DNA of 64,000 nt from Nansenia antarctica (taxonomy: Eukaryota > Chordata > Actinopteri > Argentiniformes > Microstomatidae). How positions within the stretch are numbered: the first letter of the stretch is position 1; each line of letters opens with the position of its first letter. Under the pieces are notes generated by a model. It ran no database searches and was not told the DNA's origin. It saw only the letters and a list, made by a program, of their open reading frames with translations. Shown here piece after piece: positions 62,017-64,000 of this stretch. The translations under genes were made by a program, and so were the position numbers. The stretch is taken from positions 8,854,231-8,918,230 of the forward strand of contig OZ022346.1 in the NCBI GenBank assembly GCA_963989245.1, given 5' to 3'.

Positions 62017-62663
62017 TAGGGCTGGGCAAACGATCAAAAATTATTTTTCGATAATCGCAAGAATTAACGATCAATTATCGATTAATTGATAAGCTTTTTT
62101 TTCATAAAAAAAAAAAAAAAACTAGGGCAGAAATAACAAGCATGTTTTCCTTGGGGAAAACACTTTATTTGTGTTGCTATTGCACACATTCATTCATTCA
62201 CATTCAAACTAGACACTACAGTCAGATAACAATCCTCTTAAACAAGGCAGTGAGTAGCCTAAATTGTTTAACTTAAAAACACATTTTACGTTATAAATAA
62301 AAATATAGAAAATAAGTAACTCACCATAGGAGCAGTAAAAAAAACAGTTACTCACAAATAGGAGGATGACTGAAAACGTTAGTGTCCTTAAGAGCGTCCA
62401 GCTTAATTTAAATTTAAACTCCAGCGAGAGACTGTAGGCGGCAGGCCTACTGGTTCTTGTTCAGAAAGATGATCATGTTAACATGTTCAGGGGTGAGAGA
62501 CGAACGCAATCTGGTGACAGTTAGGCCAGCCTAACTAATTTCCATTATTATAAAAAAAAAAAAAAAAAAAAATATATTAATGATTATCGATCAAAATACT
62601 TATCGATCGACCAAGATCCTTATCGATCAATTATCGATCGTCGATCATTGATGCCCACCCCTA
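62017..62663. mobile_element. hAT insertion C (TAGGGCTGGGCAAACGATC), 647 bp
   Basis: The left end is TAGGGCTGGGCAAACGATCA and the inverted right end TAGGGGTGGGCATCAATGAT. The duplication TTCGCAAC is exact (62009-62016 and 62664-62671). Subterminal ATCGATAA/TTATCGAT motifs are numerous at both ends. No coding sequence. Confidence 0.95.
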
Positions 62664-62801
62664 TTCGCAACTGTGATGTCTGACAAGACTGCTTTCCCAG
62701 TTCCGCCTGTGCCTACTCCACCCACTGCTGAGATCAGTACGCTTCAATGTAACAATCTTTTATCTGAGACAACACAGCTACCCATGACTCGCAATAATCT
62801 T
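62664..62801 (+). pseudogene. Ty3/Gypsy-like remnant up to the gap
   Basis: The sequence after insertion C resumes with a frame (PVPPVPTPPTAEISTLQCNN) and runs into the assembly gap. Its link to the upstream retroelement rests on position and on the shared target duplication. Confidence 0.5.
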
Positions 62802-63001
62802 NNNNNNNNNNNNNNNNNNNNNNNNNNNNNNNNNNNNNNNNNNNNNNNNNNNNNNNNNNNNNNNNNNNNNNNNNNNNNNNNNNNNNNNNNNNNNNNNNNN
62901 NNNNNNNNNNNNNNNNNNNNNNNNNNNNNNNNNNNNNNNNNNNNNNNNNNNNNNNNNNNNNNNNNNNNNNNNNNNNNNNNNNNNNNNNNNNNNNNNNNNN
63001 N
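62802..63001. other. Assembly gap (200 N)
   Basis: Exactly 200 undetermined bases, a placeholder length. True distance and content are unknown. Confidence 0.99.
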
Positions 63002-64000
63002 GTATAGTGTGGGGGGGGGGGGGTAGAGTTAGTGTATAGTGTGGGGGGGGGGGGGGGGGTAGAGATAGTGTATAGTGTGGGGGGGGGGGGGGGGTAGAGT
63101 TAGTGTATAGTGTGGGGGGGGGGGGGGTAGAGTAGTGTATAGTGTGGGGGGGGGGGGGGGGGTAGAGATAGTGTATAGTGTAGGGGGGGGGGGGGGGGTA
63201 GGTAGAGTTAGTGTATAGTGTGGGGGGGGGGGGGTAGAGTCTAGTGTATAGTGTGGGGGGGGGGGGGGTAGAGTTAGTGTATAGTGTGGGGGGGGGGGGG
63301 GGGGGGTAGAGTTAGTGTAGTGTGGGGGGGGGGGGGTAGAGTTAGTGTATAGTGTGGGGGGGGGGGGGGTAGAGTTAGTGTATAGTGTGGGGGGGGGGGG
63401 GGGGGTAGAGTTAGTGTATAGTGTGGGGGGGGGGGGGGGTAGAGTTAGTGTATAGTGTGGGGGGGGGGGGGGGTAGAGTTAGTGTATAGTGTGGGGGGGG
63501 GGGGGGTAGGTTAGTGTATAGTGTGGGGGGGGGGGGGTTAGAGTTAGTGTATAGTGTGGGGGGGGGGGGGGGTAGAGTTAGTGTATAGTGTGGGGGGGGG
63601 GGGGGGTAGAGTTAGTGTATAGTGTTGGGGGGGGGGGGGGGGGTAGAGTTAGTGTATAGTGTGGGGGGGGGGGGGGTAGAGTTAGTGTATAGTGTGGGGG
63701 GGGGGGGGTAGAGTTAGTGTATAGTGTGAGGGGGGGGGGGGGGTAGAGTTAGTGTTATAGTGTGGGGGGGGGGGGGGGTAGAGTTAGTGTATTAGTGTGG
63801 GGGGGGGGGGGGGGGTAGAGTTAGTGTATAGTGTGGGGGGGGGGGGGGGGGTAGAGTTAGTGTATAGTGTGGGGGGGGGGGGGGTAGAGTTAGTGTATAG
63901 TGTGGGGGGGGGGGGGGGGTAGAGTTAGTGTATAGTGTGGGGGGGGGGGGGGGTAGAGTTAGTGTATAGTGTGGGGGGGGGGGGGGGTAGAGTTAGTGTT
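63002..64000. repeat. G-tract minisatellite
   Basis: About 33 copies of a unit GTGTATAGTGTG-(G)11-19-TAGAGTTA, about 30 bp, varying mainly in the length of the G run. It reaches the right edge of the window. The G runs could form quadruplexes. No frame is supported. Confidence 0.97.

Noticed and set aside
58758..62801. Infectious retrovirus
   Set aside because: The visible motifs fit a Ty3/Gypsy retrotransposon; no envelope region is seen and the copy is broken by three insertions and a shifted frame.

Overview
This is a vertebrate window, almost certainly from a ray-finned fish. It has interrupted genes with GT-AG introns, long (CA)n arrays, fish-type L2, Rex1-like, L1/Tx1 and R2/R4-like LINEs, tRNA-derived SINEs, and many short DNA transposons. 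A fold-back repeat starting GGGGAGGCTGGTGG resembles repeats I associate with smelt, pike and salmon relatives; that narrower placement is weak inference. Most of the window is nested repeats. Host coding sequence is a small minority.

Layout. 1-1007: 17-bp minisatellite. 1.1-5.6 kb: repeats around one terminal exon (2991-3107) resembling the retropepsin-like C-terminus of the NRIP2/NRIP3/DDI group. 5.6-8.3 kb: minisatellites and a fold-back element. 8.9-14.3 kb: an L2-type LINE with an 846-codon reverse transcriptase frame, broken by two hAT insertions. 14.3-23.3 kb: Tc1 remnant, LINE tails, minisatellites, large CA-rich composite arrays, and an R2/R4-type LINE fragment inside a CA array. 23.4-28.4 kb: hAT with a fold-back element and a SINE nested inside it, then an L1/Tx1 LINE fragment carrying two copies of one MITE. 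29.8-35.5 kb: a second L2-type LINE with an esterase ORF1, inserted in an older DNA element. 36.2-43.0 kb: hAT, palindromes, LINE tails.

43.2-50.4 kb holds the main host gene: the 3' half of a BET-family bromodomain gene, most likely brdt. It has bromodomain 2, then a six-exon module (coiled-coil, NET domain, Lys-rich, Ser-rich and basic exons). The module is present twice in full and a third time in part, with periods of 2694 and 2725 bp. By my exon calls each full module is a whole number of codons (300 and 302), so the duplication could be translated. An unidentified terminal exon (50701-50877) and ephx4 exon 1 (53416-53658) follow. BRDT-EPHX4 adjacency is conserved in vertebrates and supports both calls. 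At 57543-57774 lies the terminal exon of an ARL14EP/ARL14EPL-type gene. 58.7-62.8 kb is a Ty3/Gypsy-like remnant carrying three hAT insertions, two of them back to back at one target site. After a 200-bp assembly gap, a G-tract minisatellite fills the end.

The strongest structural signal is a series of ten non-autonomous hAT-type insertions, each with readable terminal inverted repeats and an exact 8-bp target duplication. Several lie inside other elements, which gives a relative order of insertion. The three terminal exons without upstream partners (2991, 50701, 57543), the isolated ephx4 first exon and the repeated brdt module could reflect real rearrangement, repeat-expanded introns or assembly error. 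The sequence alone cannot separate these.
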